The notes beneath the pieces were generated by a model. That model was not told where the DNA came from, ran no database searches, and saw only the letters and a list, made by a program, of their open reading frames with translations. The translations under genes and the position numbers were made by a program. This document shows positions 27,921 through 35,861 of a stretch of DNA of 64,000 nt, piece after piece. Within the stretch, counting starts at the first letter, position 1. Every line of letters begins with the position of its first letter. Source of the stretch: Oxalobacteraceae bacterium OTU3CAMAD1 (lineage in GTDB: Bacteria; Pseudomonadota; Gammaproteobacteria; Burkholderiales; Burkholderiaceae_D); contig CP099650.1 of the NCBI GenBank assembly GCA_024123915.1, forward strand, positions 434,001 through 498,000, in the 5' to 3' direction.

Positions 27921-28784
27921 GTGGACAGCGAAAATATCATCATTAACGTGCCTGATGCGGGCACGATCTCCGGAACCCACTGGCCGGCTGACAATCCACG
28001 CGCGCTGGTGCTGCTGCATCCGGCCACCGGCGTGCCGCAGGGCTACTACCAAAGTTTCGCCCGCTATCTGGCTAGCCTGGGGTTGAGCGTGCTCACCTAC
28101 GACTATCGCGGCATCGGCCGCTCGCGTCCGGCCTCCTTGCGCGGTTATGACGTCAGCATGTCGGACTGGATCGATCACGACGTCCCGACCGTCACGGCGT
28201 GGGCACAAGGGCGGTTTCCGCAGTTGCCGCTGCTGGCCATCGGCCACAGCATCGGCGGCCATGCGATCGCCTTGTCGCCGTCGAGCGGAGCGCTGCGCGC
28301 GGCGGTGATGCTGGCGTCGCACGCCGGCGCCTCGCATACCATCAAGGGCTGGGCCGAGCGTCAACGCGTGCGTTTCATCATGCGCGTGCTGGCACCGATA
28401 TTGGTTGCGGTGAAAGGCTATATGCCCAACAAGCGCCTGGGCTTCGGCGAAGACTTGCCCGGGACCGCGATGACGCAATGGCGCCGATGGACCACCTTGC
28501 CGCGCTACTTCTTCGACGATCCGGCGATGGCGGCCGAATCGCGCATGGCGCAACTGCGCATCCCGTTGCTGGTGGTCAGCTTTGAGGACGACCCATGGGC
28601 CAACGCCCGCGCCGTCCAGATGCTGATATCTCCGCTGAAAAACGCGCAAATGGAGCGCTGGCACCTCAATCCGCGCGTAGCAGGCATGCCGCCGGTCGGC
28701 CACATGGGTTTCTTTAAAAAACGCTTCGAGCAAGAGTTGTGGGGCAAGGTGGCGACGTGGCTGATGGCGGCGGTGCCCAAATGA
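27921..28784 (+). CDS. Alpha/beta hydrolase (serine aminopeptidase S33-like)
   Basis: A 287-residue soluble hydrolase. VLLHPATGVPQGYY contributes the oxyanion region, YDYRGIGRSRP the typical fold loop, and GHSIGGHA carries the nucleophile Ser; the catalytic Asp is likely in SFEDDPWA and the His in VGHMGFF. It starts with GTG. No signal peptide. Coupled by ATGA overlap to a MarR regulator, which suggests an inducible lipid, ester or xenobiotic hydrolase; substrate unknown. Confidence 0.85.
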   Translation: MDSENIIINVPDAGTISGTHWPADNPRALVLLHPATGVPQGYYQSFARYLASLGLSVLTYDYRGIGRSRPASLRGYDVSMSDWIDHDVPTVTAWAQGRFPQLPLLAIGHSIGGHAIALSPSSGALRAAVMLASHAGASHTIKGWAERQRVRFIMRVLAPILVAVKGYMPNKRLGFGEDLPGTAMTQWRRWTTLPRYFFDDPAMAAESRMAQLRIPLLVVSFEDDPWANARAVQMLISPLKNAQMERWHLNPRVAGMPPVGHMGFFKKRFEQELWGKVATWLMAAVPK

Positions 28785-29230
28785 GCGCGCCGCCGAAGCC
28801 GCCGCGCCTGGTCTTCCTGCTGAACCGAGCCCAGCGCGCGATCCAGAAATGGATTGAAGGCAGTCCCGATTCCTGGGAGGGGATTTCCTCGGCGCAGGTG
28901 GGGCTGTTGTTCCTGCTGACGTCGAAAGACGAGGCCTCGGTCGGCGAAATCGCCGAAGCCTTGCGGGTGGCCCCGGCGGCGGTCACCAACCTGTCCAAGC
29001 GTATGCAAGGTGCCGGCCTGATCGAACGCGTCGCCGATGCCGCCGATGGCCGCCTGACGCGCTTGCGTTTGACTGCGGCCGGTAAAGCCGCCAGCACCCA
29101 GTCGAGTTTGGTTTTACAAGGCTTGAATAGCCAATTGACTGCCGGATTCTCGCAGGAAGAGTTGGCCGTCGTTGCCCGCTGGCTGGATCACGCCGCGAAA
29201 CTGCCCGGGGACGACGCGCCGGGCGTTTGA
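28781..29230 (+). CDS. MarR-family transcriptional regulator
   Basis: A 149-residue winged helix regulator. The DNA-binding part reads ISSAQVGLLFLLTSKDEASVG, then the recognition helix RVAPAAVTNLSKRMQ and the wing RVADAADGRLTRLRLT. It overlaps the hydrolase gene by four bases. Probable ligand-responsive repressor acting on the GTTAACACGTTAAC dyad upstream of the hydrolase. Confidence 0.87.
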   Translation: MSAPPKPPRLVFLLNRAQRAIQKWIEGSPDSWEGISSAQVGLLFLLTSKDEASVGEIAEALRVAPAAVTNLSKRMQGAGLIERVADAADGRLTRLRLTAAGKAASTQSSLVLQGLNSQLTAGFSQEELAVVARWLDHAAKLPGDDAPGV

Positions 29231-29260
29231 GGACTCAGGCCGCCGGTGCAGCGAGCCTTA

Positions 29261-30391
29261 TCAGCGATCGCGCGGAAAGCGCACGGTGAACACGGTGCCG
29301 TCGGTCTCGCTCGACGCCACGCTGATCGTGCCGTCGTGCGCGGCGGTGATTTCCTGCGCGATGAACAAGCCCAGACCCAGACTGGTCTTGGGACGCGCAT
29401 CGGGTCCGCCGGCCGGCTCCAGCTGCACCAGCGGCTGGAAGATGGTCTGCAGCGATTCGGCAGGGATCACCGGCCCGATGTTGGCCACCTTCAACGTGAT
29501 GGCATCGGCGTCGCCGTGCGCGGACAAGGTCACCGGCGTGCCCTTGTCGCTGTGCTGCGCGGCGTTGATCAACAGATTGGTGACCAGCTGCAGCAGGCGA
29601 ATATCGTCGAACTCGCCATGCAGGTCGCCCTCCGTGTGGAAGACGATGTCGGCGTTTGGAAACATGGCCTGCGCGTCGGCCACGGCCGTCTTGCAGACGT
29701 CGGCGGTCTGCAGCGGCGTGCGCGTGGTCGGCATGCCGGCAGCCATCTGAAGCCGGGCGAATCCCAACAGGTCCTTCACCATCGCGCTCATCAGCATGGC
29801 GCTGCGCTTGGTGCGTTCGGCCAACGTGGCGATTTGTTCCGGCGACGCGTCCTGCCGCGCGAGCAGCTCGCCAACCAGTGAGATGGTGGCCAGCGGCGCC
29901 CGCAGATCGTGGCCCAGCACGGCCAGGAACAGGTCCCGCGTGCGGTCGGCCCGCTCCGAATAGGTGACGATGGATTCGGCCAGCGCCTGGTCGATGGCCT
30001 CGTTGAAGCGCACCATGTCGTTGATGGTCTCGTCCGACATCTGCGTCACGCCCGGCAACCACAGCCGCAGCACCGTCGCCCGCAACGCCCGGAATTCCGA
30101 ACTGAGCTGAAGCAGCGAGAAGTTGCTGGCGTGGCGCAGCCGTCCGTGGATGGCGGCGGCGCTTTCCTCGGGGCCCAGATCGATGTCCTCGCCCTGGGAT
30201 TTGTCGTACTGCTGTTGATCGCTCTGATGCGTGTCGATATCGAGCGCGATCGCGGTCAGGATCTGTTGGGCGTGGTCGGTGAGCGCCAGCTTGGTCATTT
30301 CCCCTTCGGGTGGCGCGGTTTTCTCGGCGAAGGCGGTCCATTCGGCGAGGATCTCCGTCATGTTGTTGCGGATAAAGGCGGAGATGCTCAT
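29261..30391 (-). CDS. Soluble sensor histidine kinase with RsbR-like N-terminal domain
   Basis: A 376-residue protein without membrane segments. Residues 1-160 resemble the helical RsbRD-type sensor domain (FIRNNMTEILAEWTAFAE). The H-box is FLAVLGHDLRAPLATI, the N-box QLVTNLLINAAQHS, and G2 TSLGLGLFIAQEI. The G1 box is degenerate (VANIGPVIP instead of the usual D-x-G-x-G). No response regulator gene is adjacent, so it is an orphan kinase. It is convergent with the marR gene. Confidence 0.85.
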   Translation of the reverse strand: MSISAFIRNNMTEILAEWTAFAEKTAPPEGEMTKLALTDHAQQILTAIALDIDTHQSDQQQYDKSQGEDIDLGPEESAAAIHGRLRHASNFSLLQLSSEFRALRATVLRLWLPGVTQMSDETINDMVRFNEAIDQALAESIVTYSERADRTRDLFLAVLGHDLRAPLATISLVGELLARQDASPEQIATLAERTKRSAMLMSAMVKDLLGFARLQMAAGMPTTRTPLQTADVCKTAVADAQAMFPNADIVFHTEGDLHGEFDDIRLLQLVTNLLINAAQHSDKGTPVTLSAHGDADAITLKVANIGPVIPAESLQTIFQPLVQLEPAGGPDARPKTSLGLGLFIAQEITAAHDGTISVASSETDGTVFTVRFPRDR

Positions 30392-30560
30392 ATCACTATT
30401 TGGCTTTCCAGAGTGGCGCGAGGCGCGTCTATCAATGACGCCCCTCGAAAATTTGGACGCGGCTGGGCCGCGTGGCTGTGACTAACTTTCAGTGTAACTG
30501 AATCCCGGCGTCCGGTATGTTCGCATCGGCGGCGCGCCGGGCTGGCACGTCGCCGTATCC

Positions 30561-31598
30561 TCAACCGCGCCGGGCTTTCGACCTCGCCTGGGCGGCGCGT
30601 TGCATGACCTTCCACTTGGCGACATCGGCGATGCGGTCCAGCGGCGTTTGCTGGCCGCGCCGCGCCTCGCGCAACAGCTTGTGATAGTTGCGCAGGCGGT
30701 CGGCGTCGATCGCCCCCTGCACGGCGCAACCCGTTTCGCCGCTGTGCCGGCAATCGCGGAACTGGCAATCGGCCGCCAAAGCGTCGATGTCCCCGAACGC
30801 CGCCGCCAAGCCGGCTTCATCGGTGTCGGGTTGCCAGCTGCGCAGCCCGGGCGTGTCGATGATGCAGGCGCCGCCGGCGCACTGGTGCAGCGAACGCGAG
30901 GTGGTCGTATGGCGGCCACGCCCGTCGCCCTTGCGCACACCACCGGTCGACTGGCCCGCTTGCGCGAGGGTGTTGGTCAAGGTCGATTTGCCGGCGCCGG
31001 AGGTGCCCAGCATCACCAGCGTTTGTCCCGCCTCCAGCCAAGGCGCCAGCTGGCGCGCGGCATCGTCGCTGGTGCCGTCGATGGCCAGCAGCGGAATGTC
31101 GGCGGGCAGCCGCTGGCGCAATTGTTCCACGCGTTGCGCCACGTCGTCGCCGATGTCGGCCTTGCTTAGCACCACCACCGGCTGCACGCCGGCGCTCTGT
31201 ACGATCGCAAGGTAGCGCTCCAGGCGGCGCGGGTTGAAGTCGTGGTCGAGTCCCATCACGAGCAGCGCCGTGTCGACGTTGCTGACCAGGCGGTGATGCC
31301 GGCCATCGTTGCCGCGCCGCGCGATGTGGGTGGTGGGCGGCACCAGCGCGCATAGCCAGCGCTCGTCATGGTCGCGCACCGTGCCGAGCACCCAGTCGCC
31401 GACGGCCAGGTGTTCGTCGTGCAGCGCCGGCAGCGCGCGGGCGCGAAATTCCTCGTGTCCGTCATGGACGGTGATCCAGTCGCGCTGGATTTCGGTGATG
31501 CGCGCCAGGCGCGTGTCGTCGGGATATTGGTGAAGTTGGGCCGCGATGGCGTGCGTCAAGCCGATGCGGCGCAGTAAGGCGAAGTCGATCTCTATCAT
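30561..31598 (-). CDS. rsgA: Ribosome small subunit-dependent GTPase A (RsgA)
   Basis: A 345-residue circularly permuted GTPase that checks late 30S maturation. An N-terminal OB fold is followed by VVLSKADIGDD (G4), LGTSGAGKSTLTN (G1/P-loop), GRGRHTTT (G2) and IIDTPGLRSW (G3), the permuted order typical of the family. The C-terminal zinc knuckle is CQFRDCRHSGETGC. A basic tail ends the protein. Upstream (31716-31754) lies a tiny leader-like reading frame. Confidence 0.9.
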   Translation of the reverse strand: MIEIDFALLRRIGLTHAIAAQLHQYPDDTRLARITEIQRDWITVHDGHEEFRARALPALHDEHLAVGDWVLGTVRDHDERWLCALVPPTTHIARRGNDGRHHRLVSNVDTALLVMGLDHDFNPRRLERYLAIVQSAGVQPVVVLSKADIGDDVAQRVEQLRQRLPADIPLLAIDGTSDDAARQLAPWLEAGQTLVMLGTSGAGKSTLTNTLAQAGQSTGGVRKGDGRGRHTTTSRSLHQCAGGACIIDTPGLRSWQPDTDEAGLAAAFGDIDALAADCQFRDCRHSGETGCAVQGAIDADRLRNYHKLLREARRGQQTPLDRIADVAKWKVMQRAAQARSKARRG

Positions 31599-31715
31599 GT
31601 GTGTGTTTTCCGGTAAGCGAGCAGAATCCTTCGCGCGAGCGCGACAGGAACGGATACGGGAAGTCAGCTGCGCGTTGCCGCGCGGATCAACACAATGACA
31701 GGGGAGTCCGGGGAA

Positions 31716-31754
31716 TCAGGCAGCCGACAGGAGGGCAAGGTCAAAGGTGCGCAT
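31716..31754 (-). CDS. Possible 12-residue leader peptide upstream of rsgA
   Basis: ATG, 12 codons (MRTFDLALLSAA) and TGA, with GGAGA six bases upstream of the ATG. It is followed by about 115 bases with GC-rich inverted repeats before rsgA. The good ribosome binding site and location suggest a leader, but it is short enough to arise by chance, and no codon bias pointing to a sensed amino acid is obvious. Confidence 0.3.
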   Translation of the reverse strand: MRTFDLALLSAA

Positions 31755-31853
31755 GAATTGTCTCCGGTGGGTGAAAAGGGGAATTAATTTTCTCATAACT
31801 CCGGGGTCGGGTCCACCATTTCTACACGAGCTCTAGTGTCTGTGGCGGAGCTT

Positions 31854-31886
31854 GGCGGATTACGCTTCGCTAATCCGCCCTACGTG
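31854..31886. repeat. REP-like repeat, family A, single arm
   Basis: GGCGGATTACGCTTCGCTAA then TCCGCCCTACGTG: the right arm of the longer elements at 2703, 45342 and 52560, forming a 9-bp hairpin by itself. Confidence 0.75.
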
Positions 31887-31906
31887 ATTTAGAGGACTTA
31901 ACGTTC

Positions 31907-32731
31907 TCAGGCCGTTGGTGTCTTGCAGCTGCGGCGGTAGTCGGCTGGCGGTTTGCCCACCAGCTTTTCAAAGTCCGTCGTGAAGTGGGCCTGGTCGTAG
32001 TAGCCCAGCGCTTGCGCCAAGGTGGCGAGGTCGACGTCCGTGCCGTTGGCCAGCTGGTCGGCGGCGTCGAGCAGGCGGTTGCGGCGGATGACCCACTTCG
32101 GACTGGCGCCGACATATTCCTTGAATAGCAGTTGCAGCCGGCGCACACTGATACCCAGTTGATCGGCAAGTTGCTGGACTTGCGTGATGTCGGGATGGTC
32201 TTTAATTGTCTGCAATATCGTGCCGATGCGTTCCACTTGCGGATCGTGCGGCGGCAGCGCGCCGCGGAGGATGGCGCTGGCGGCGGCGACCATGCCGGCG
32301 TCGTCGGGCGCGCCGAGCACATCGCGTTCGGCGTCGGCGTCGTCGCAGTGAAACAGCGACGACAGCGGCAGTTCCTGGTCGGTGATGGATTGCACCGGCC
32401 GGCCGAGAAAACCGCGAAACGCACCCGGCCGGAACCGTGTGCCCAGCACGCGGCCGCTGTCGCGCAGCGTGTATTCGAAGGCGCCCGTCATCACGCCGAA
32501 CACGCCGCTTCTGCCGCTGTCAAACACCACGTGGATGCATGGCGAGGGCAGGGTGCGCTGGACGTGGACCACGCCTGGCGGCAATTGCCACGCGACCAGC
32601 CAGAAGTACTCGACAAATGGCGCCAGATCCGGCTCGGGCAGATAGCGCTCCAGCCGGAAGACCTTGCCCACCGCCGCCGGATGCACCACACCTTTGTAGC
32701 GGTCATCGGCCATCAGCTTGTTCATCATCAT
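31907..32731 (-). CDS. AraC-family transcriptional regulator
   Basis: A 274-residue regulator. The N-terminal sensing part (LPEPDLAPFVEYFWLVAW, RFRPGAFRGFLGRPV) matches the domain found in many one-component AraC regulators of stress genes. The C-terminal pair of helix-turn-helix motifs is at QQLADQLGISVRRLQLLFKE and LATLAQALGYYDQAHFTTDF. It is divergent from a glutathione transferase gene with a 78-base gap, so that gene is a plausible target. Three successive ATG codons make the start uncertain by two residues. Confidence 0.86.
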   Translation of the reverse strand: MMMNKLMADDRYKGVVHPAAVGKVFRLERYLPEPDLAPFVEYFWLVAWQLPPGVVHVQRTLPSPCIHVVFDSGRSGVFGVMTGAFEYTLRDSGRVLGTRFRPGAFRGFLGRPVQSITDQELPLSSLFHCDDADAERDVLGAPDDAGMVAAASAILRGALPPHDPQVERIGTILQTIKDHPDITQVQQLADQLGISVRRLQLLFKEYVGASPKWVIRRNRLLDAADQLANGTDVDLATLAQALGYYDQAHFTTDFEKLVGKPPADYRRSCKTPTA

Positions 32732-32809
32732 CGTGTTCGCGTTTTTACAAGACGGCCATGATAGCAGCGGCTATCGTGGCATTTTCCTCACCACCGACAG
32801 GAGACGTCT

Positions 32810-33436
32810 ATGGCATCGCAAATCACTTTATATCACTGCCCGCACTCCCGCTCCACCAGCGTGATCACCTTGCTGGAGGAACTCAAGGCGCCTTACCAGT
32901 TGCACGTGATGAACATGAAGAAGGGCGAGAACCGCGAGGCCGCCTATCTGTCCGTCAATCCGATGGGCAAGGTGCCGGCCATCCGCCACGACGACGCCAT
33001 CGTCACCGAACAGGTGGCGATCTACCCGTATCTGGCCGACCTGTTCCCCGAAGCGAAGCTGGCGCCGCCGATCGGCGATCCGCAGCGCGGCCCGTATCTG
33101 CGCTGGATGGCGTTTTACGGCAGCTGCTTCGAGCCGGCGCTGGTCGACCGTTGGCTCAAGCGCGAAGTCGAGGACAAGAAGACCACCGGCTACGGCAATT
33201 TCGACGACGTTTTCAACACGCTAGTGGGCCAGCTGTCCAAGGGACCTTACATGCTGGGCGAGCAGTTCACCGCGCTCGATGTGTTGTGGGGCGGGGCGCT
33301 GGGATGGATGACCGCTTTCGACCTGCTGCCCAAGCGCCAGGAAATCACCGACTACGTCGCCCGCGTGCAGGGCCGGCCGGCCGCCGTCGAGGTCCAGCGA
33401 CGGGATGATGAGATGGCCGCCGCACAAGCGGCCTGA
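32810..33436 (+). CDS. Glutathione S-transferase
   Basis: A 208-residue cytosolic GST. The N-terminal thioredoxin fold begins ITLYHCPHSRSTSVITLLEEL with Ser/Thr residues at the usual active-site position, followed by NPMGKVPAIRHDD (cis-Pro) and a helical C-terminal domain. Conjugates or reduces electrophiles with glutathione; no specific substrate can be given. AGGAG precedes the ATG. Divergent AraC regulator upstream. Confidence 0.87.
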   Translation: MASQITLYHCPHSRSTSVITLLEELKAPYQLHVMNMKKGENREAAYLSVNPMGKVPAIRHDDAIVTEQVAIYPYLADLFPEAKLAPPIGDPQRGPYLRWMAFYGSCFEPALVDRWLKREVEDKKTTGYGNFDDVFNTLVGQLSKGPYMLGEQFTALDVLWGGALGWMTAFDLLPKRQEITDYVARVQGRPAAVEVQRRDDEMAAAQAA

Positions 33437-33453
33437 CAAGCAATGGCCCATCG

Positions 33454-33490
33454 GGAAATTAGCACTAGTGCAACACCGTTGCTAATTTCC
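33454..33490 (+). terminator. Probable terminator of the GST gene
   Basis: GGAAATTAGC and GCTAATTTCC form a perfect 10-bp stem with a 17-base loop, followed by AATTTATTTTTC. The loop is long, so efficiency is uncertain. Confidence 0.5.
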
Positions 33491-33595
33491 AATTTATTTT
33501 TCATTTTGAACCGTTTTTCAATTGTTCCCGTGGCGCTTTGAGGTATTGTTACTTCAGTTATGCGAGTAGGTAAAATAGCAAAACGGGGACAAAAT

Positions 33596-33787
33596 ATGAA
33601 AAAGGCATTCTTTTTGGTTGGCGTGGTGGTGCTTGCCGGCTGCGCATCGACTGTCCGGCATCAATCGCTGACGGCGGAGTCGGTCGCGGGCAACAGGACG
33701 CCGACCGTTACGCCCAAAAACGCCATCTTCCGCGACATTCCGCTTAAACCGATGACGGCCAGCCAAAGCGCGGCCAGGATGAACTGA
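33596..33787 (+). CDS. Small predicted lipoprotein
   Basis: A 63-residue protein with signal MKKAFFLVGVVVLAGCAS and lipobox LAGC (Cys16), then a short hydrophilic tail of about 47 residues. No recognisable domain. It is convergent with the SAM decarboxylase gene; the two stops abut. Ending so close to the polyamine-type cluster may be chance. Confidence 0.7.
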   Translation: MKKAFFLVGVVVLAGCASTVRHQSLTAESVAGNRTPTVTPKNAIFRDIPLKPMTASQSAARMN

Positions 33788-34192
33788 TCAGTCGGAGCCG
33801 GGCGGCGCCCGCCGCACCGTGTTGATCTGGCTGGAGGCAGGCGACAAGGCCTGTTCGATGATGGTGAGCGCTAGCTCCGGCTGCGCGTTGCCGCACATGA
33901 AGATGTCGGCGGCGGCAAAGCCGCATTCCGGCCACGTGTGGATCGAGATATGCGATTCGGCCAGCAACACCACCCCGGTCACACCCTGGCCTTCGCCAAA
34001 TCCGTGAAAGTGGCTGTGCAACACGTGGGCCTGCGCCGCCTCGGCAGCCGCCCTTAACAACTGTTCCAGCGCCTCGCAGCTGCATAATTTTTCAGCATCG
34101 ATTCCGTTCAGATCGGCCAGCACATGGATGCCGGCCGGCTGGTGAACGGCCGGCGCGGCCGCAACGGCGCCCGGGAGCGTTTCGCGTTTCAC
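33788..34192 (-). CDS. speH: S-adenosylmethionine decarboxylase proenzyme (SpeH type)
   Basis: A 134-residue pyruvoyl enzyme of the short prokaryotic class. The self-cleavage site is LAESHISIHTWPE (Glu-Ser), giving the small and large chains; His and Cys of the proton-donor loop lie in IFMCGNAQPE. It makes decarboxylated SAM, the aminopropyl donor of polyamine synthesis. GTG start overlaps the stop of the small glycine-rich lipoprotein gene (GTGA). It is last in a leftward operon with DUF350, SPFH and DUF4178 genes and opposite an aminopropyltransferase-like gene. Confidence 0.9.
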   Translation of the reverse strand: MKRETLPGAVAAAPAVHQPAGIHVLADLNGIDAEKLCSCEALEQLLRAAAEAAQAHVLHSHFHGFGEGQGVTGVVLLAESHISIHTWPECGFAAADIFMCGNAQPELALTIIEQALSPASSQINTVRRAPPGSD

Positions 34193-34362
34193 TTGTGGCC
34201 TCCGCCGCCGGAGCCGCCGCCAAAACTCCCACCGCCACCGCCCGTATGCGAACTCCAGGTGCTGCCACGAGAAGCCGCGCCGCCGCCGCCACCGAGCCGC
34301 CCCCAGCTGTTGCAGGAGGTGAGAACGGTAACAACGACCGCGTAAATGAAAAATTTCGTCAT
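34189..34362 (-). CDS. Small glycine-rich lipoprotein (57 residues)
   Basis: Reads MTKFFIYAVVVTVLTSC (signal with lipobox LTSC, Cys17) followed by a tail dominated by Gly and Ser with a C-terminal GGGGHK. It overlaps the stop of the DUF4178 gene by ATGA and the start of speH by GTGA, so it is translationally coupled on both sides. This argues for a real gene although it is tiny. A function cannot be given; it could be an outer-membrane or periplasmic partner, or an acceptor for modification by the neighbouring enzymes (speculative). Confidence 0.72.
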   Translation of the reverse strand: MTKFFIYAVVVTVLTSCNSWGRLGGGGGAASRGSTWSSHTGGGGGSFGGGSGGGGHK

Positions 34363-35852
34363 GATTTGTCGTTGCTATCTAAAAATGTCGCCGGCAGGTA
34401 AATCGCCAGGGCGCCGATCGCGCTCATGAACCAGGTGCCGGAAAAATTCGTCAGCAGCGGTATCGCGTTAATCACCAGCATGAACCCGATGATGTATTTG
34501 GCGGCGTTGCGGTAGCGGTTTTTGACCGTCAGCTTGCCGCCGGCCGTCTTCGCCGGCGTGGCGCTGCCGTGGAATTGAGCGCCGAACCAGGCCTTCAACT
34601 GGTCGACCGCCACCGGCGCGGAGCGCGACCATGTCATTTCCTGTTCGCTCGTCTCGCAGGCCAACCGGATCTGGCCTGCTTGGAATTCCTCGACCTGCGT
34701 ATGGTCGCCAACGGCCACGCGCCAGTTGAAGGCGCCGGCGGCGAAGGTGACCTCCGAGCCGTAGGCGTACAGCAGCTCGTACTGCGCCTTTTCCACCACC
34801 ACGCTTTGCTGCCCGGGCGTGTAGACGACCGGCCACTCCGACATCACCGTCGCGCCGGACCAGCCCTCGTCGGTCTCCACCAGCCACGAGAAGCCGGCGC
34901 GCGCGCCGTACATCAGGTACTCGGTCCACTCGGTGCCTTCGTCGTCCATGCGCCGCATCATGCCGATGATGGTGAAATCCTGTTTGTTGATATTGGCCGT
35001 GGCGCCCAGATCGAGCGTCGGCCGCGCGGCGGTCACGCGTTCGCCCGCCGCCAGCACCGTCGCCTCGGTGCCCGCCGCGTCGATTTGCGTCTGGCACGCC
35101 GGGCAGACCAGGGTGGTCGTCACGCCCGGCAGATATTTGATGCCGCTGCCGCAGGAGGGGCAATCGAGCGCATCGAGCTTGCCGCGATAACGGCCGGCGG
35201 AGCGATGGATGGTCTCGTCGTCGCGCAGCAGCTGCATGCGCAGGCTGTCGAGCGTGACCGCCGTGCCGGTGTAGATGATCGGGCGTGGCGAATCCGAGTA
35301 ATCGAGGGTGATGAACTCCGTGCCGCGCCGGAAGTCGGCGACCTTGCTCTGATAGCCTTCGCCCACCTTGAACGGCAGCTCGCCCTGGCCGCCGATGCAA
35401 TCGGCCACACGGATCTCGGCGGCGATATACGGCGCGCCGTTGATGCCGTAACTGGCGCCGGCGCGCAGGCGTTCGAACTCCGGCACGTTGATCTCGTGCG
35501 GCGTGATGCCGTTGCCTTTGTACTCGGCGGTGATGGTGTACAGGCCGGACGAGTCGCCCAGCCACGAGGTGGCGCCGTCGTCGAACAGCAAATACCACTC
35601 GTTCCACATGCCGGCCGAATAGCGCAGCTGGATGCGGCCGACGACGCTGAACTGCCGCTGACCGAGAACGCCGGCGGCGCCGATCTGGATCGGCGAATAG
35701 TCCTCCAGCACGGAGGACATCTTGCCAAGGTCCTTGACCGAGTCGGCGTCTTTGAGCACGCTGGTGCCGCAATATTCGCAGACGGCCATGACCGAGGCGT
35801 GCGAGCGGAATTTGACTTCCGCGCCGCAGCTGGGACAGGAAACGATTTGCAT
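34359..35852 (-). CDS. Zinc-ribbon protein with two DUF4178 domains and C-terminal membrane anchor
   Basis: A 497-residue protein. It starts with a zinc ribbon (CPSCGAEVKF ... CEYCG), then a DUF4178 domain with FSVVGRIQLRYSAGMWNEWYLL; a second zinc ribbon (CPSCGSGIKYL ... LVCPACQ) leads into a second DUF4178 copy (FTIIGMMRRMDDEGTEWTEYLM). The C-terminus has two membrane helices (AKYIIGFMLVINAIPLL and MSAIGALAIYLPATFL). The domain's biochemical role is unknown; it recurs beside SAM decarboxylase, SPFH and DUF350 genes. Nine bases after the SPFH gene, ATGA overlap with the next gene. Confidence 0.82.
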   Translation of the reverse strand: MQIVSCPSCGAEVKFRSHASVMAVCEYCGTSVLKDADSVKDLGKMSSVLEDYSPIQIGAAGVLGQRQFSVVGRIQLRYSAGMWNEWYLLFDDGATSWLGDSSGLYTITAEYKGNGITPHEINVPEFERLRAGASYGINGAPYIAAEIRVADCIGGQGELPFKVGEGYQSKVADFRRGTEFITLDYSDSPRPIIYTGTAVTLDSLRMQLLRDDETIHRSAGRYRGKLDALDCPSCGSGIKYLPGVTTTLVCPACQTQIDAAGTEATVLAAGERVTAARPTLDLGATANINKQDFTIIGMMRRMDDEGTEWTEYLMYGARAGFSWLVETDEGWSGATVMSEWPVVYTPGQQSVVVEKAQYELLYAYGSEVTFAAGAFNWRVAVGDHTQVEEFQAGQIRLACETSEQEMTWSRSAPVAVDQLKAWFGAQFHGSATPAKTAGGKLTVKNRYRNAAKYIIGFMLVINAIPLLTNFSGTWFMSAIGALAIYLPATFLDSNDKS

Positions 35853-35861
35853 GTGTCCTTA

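Larger units (their letters stand above)
31599..31906. other. Non-coding gap with repeats
   Basis: About 308 bases upstream of rsgA and downstream of the convergently placed AraC regulator gene. It contains a possible micro-reading frame at 31716-31754, one arm resembling repeat family B (GGGGTCGGGTCC, 31803-31814) and one arm of repeat family A (31854-31886). Nothing else is recognisable. Confidence 0.6.
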
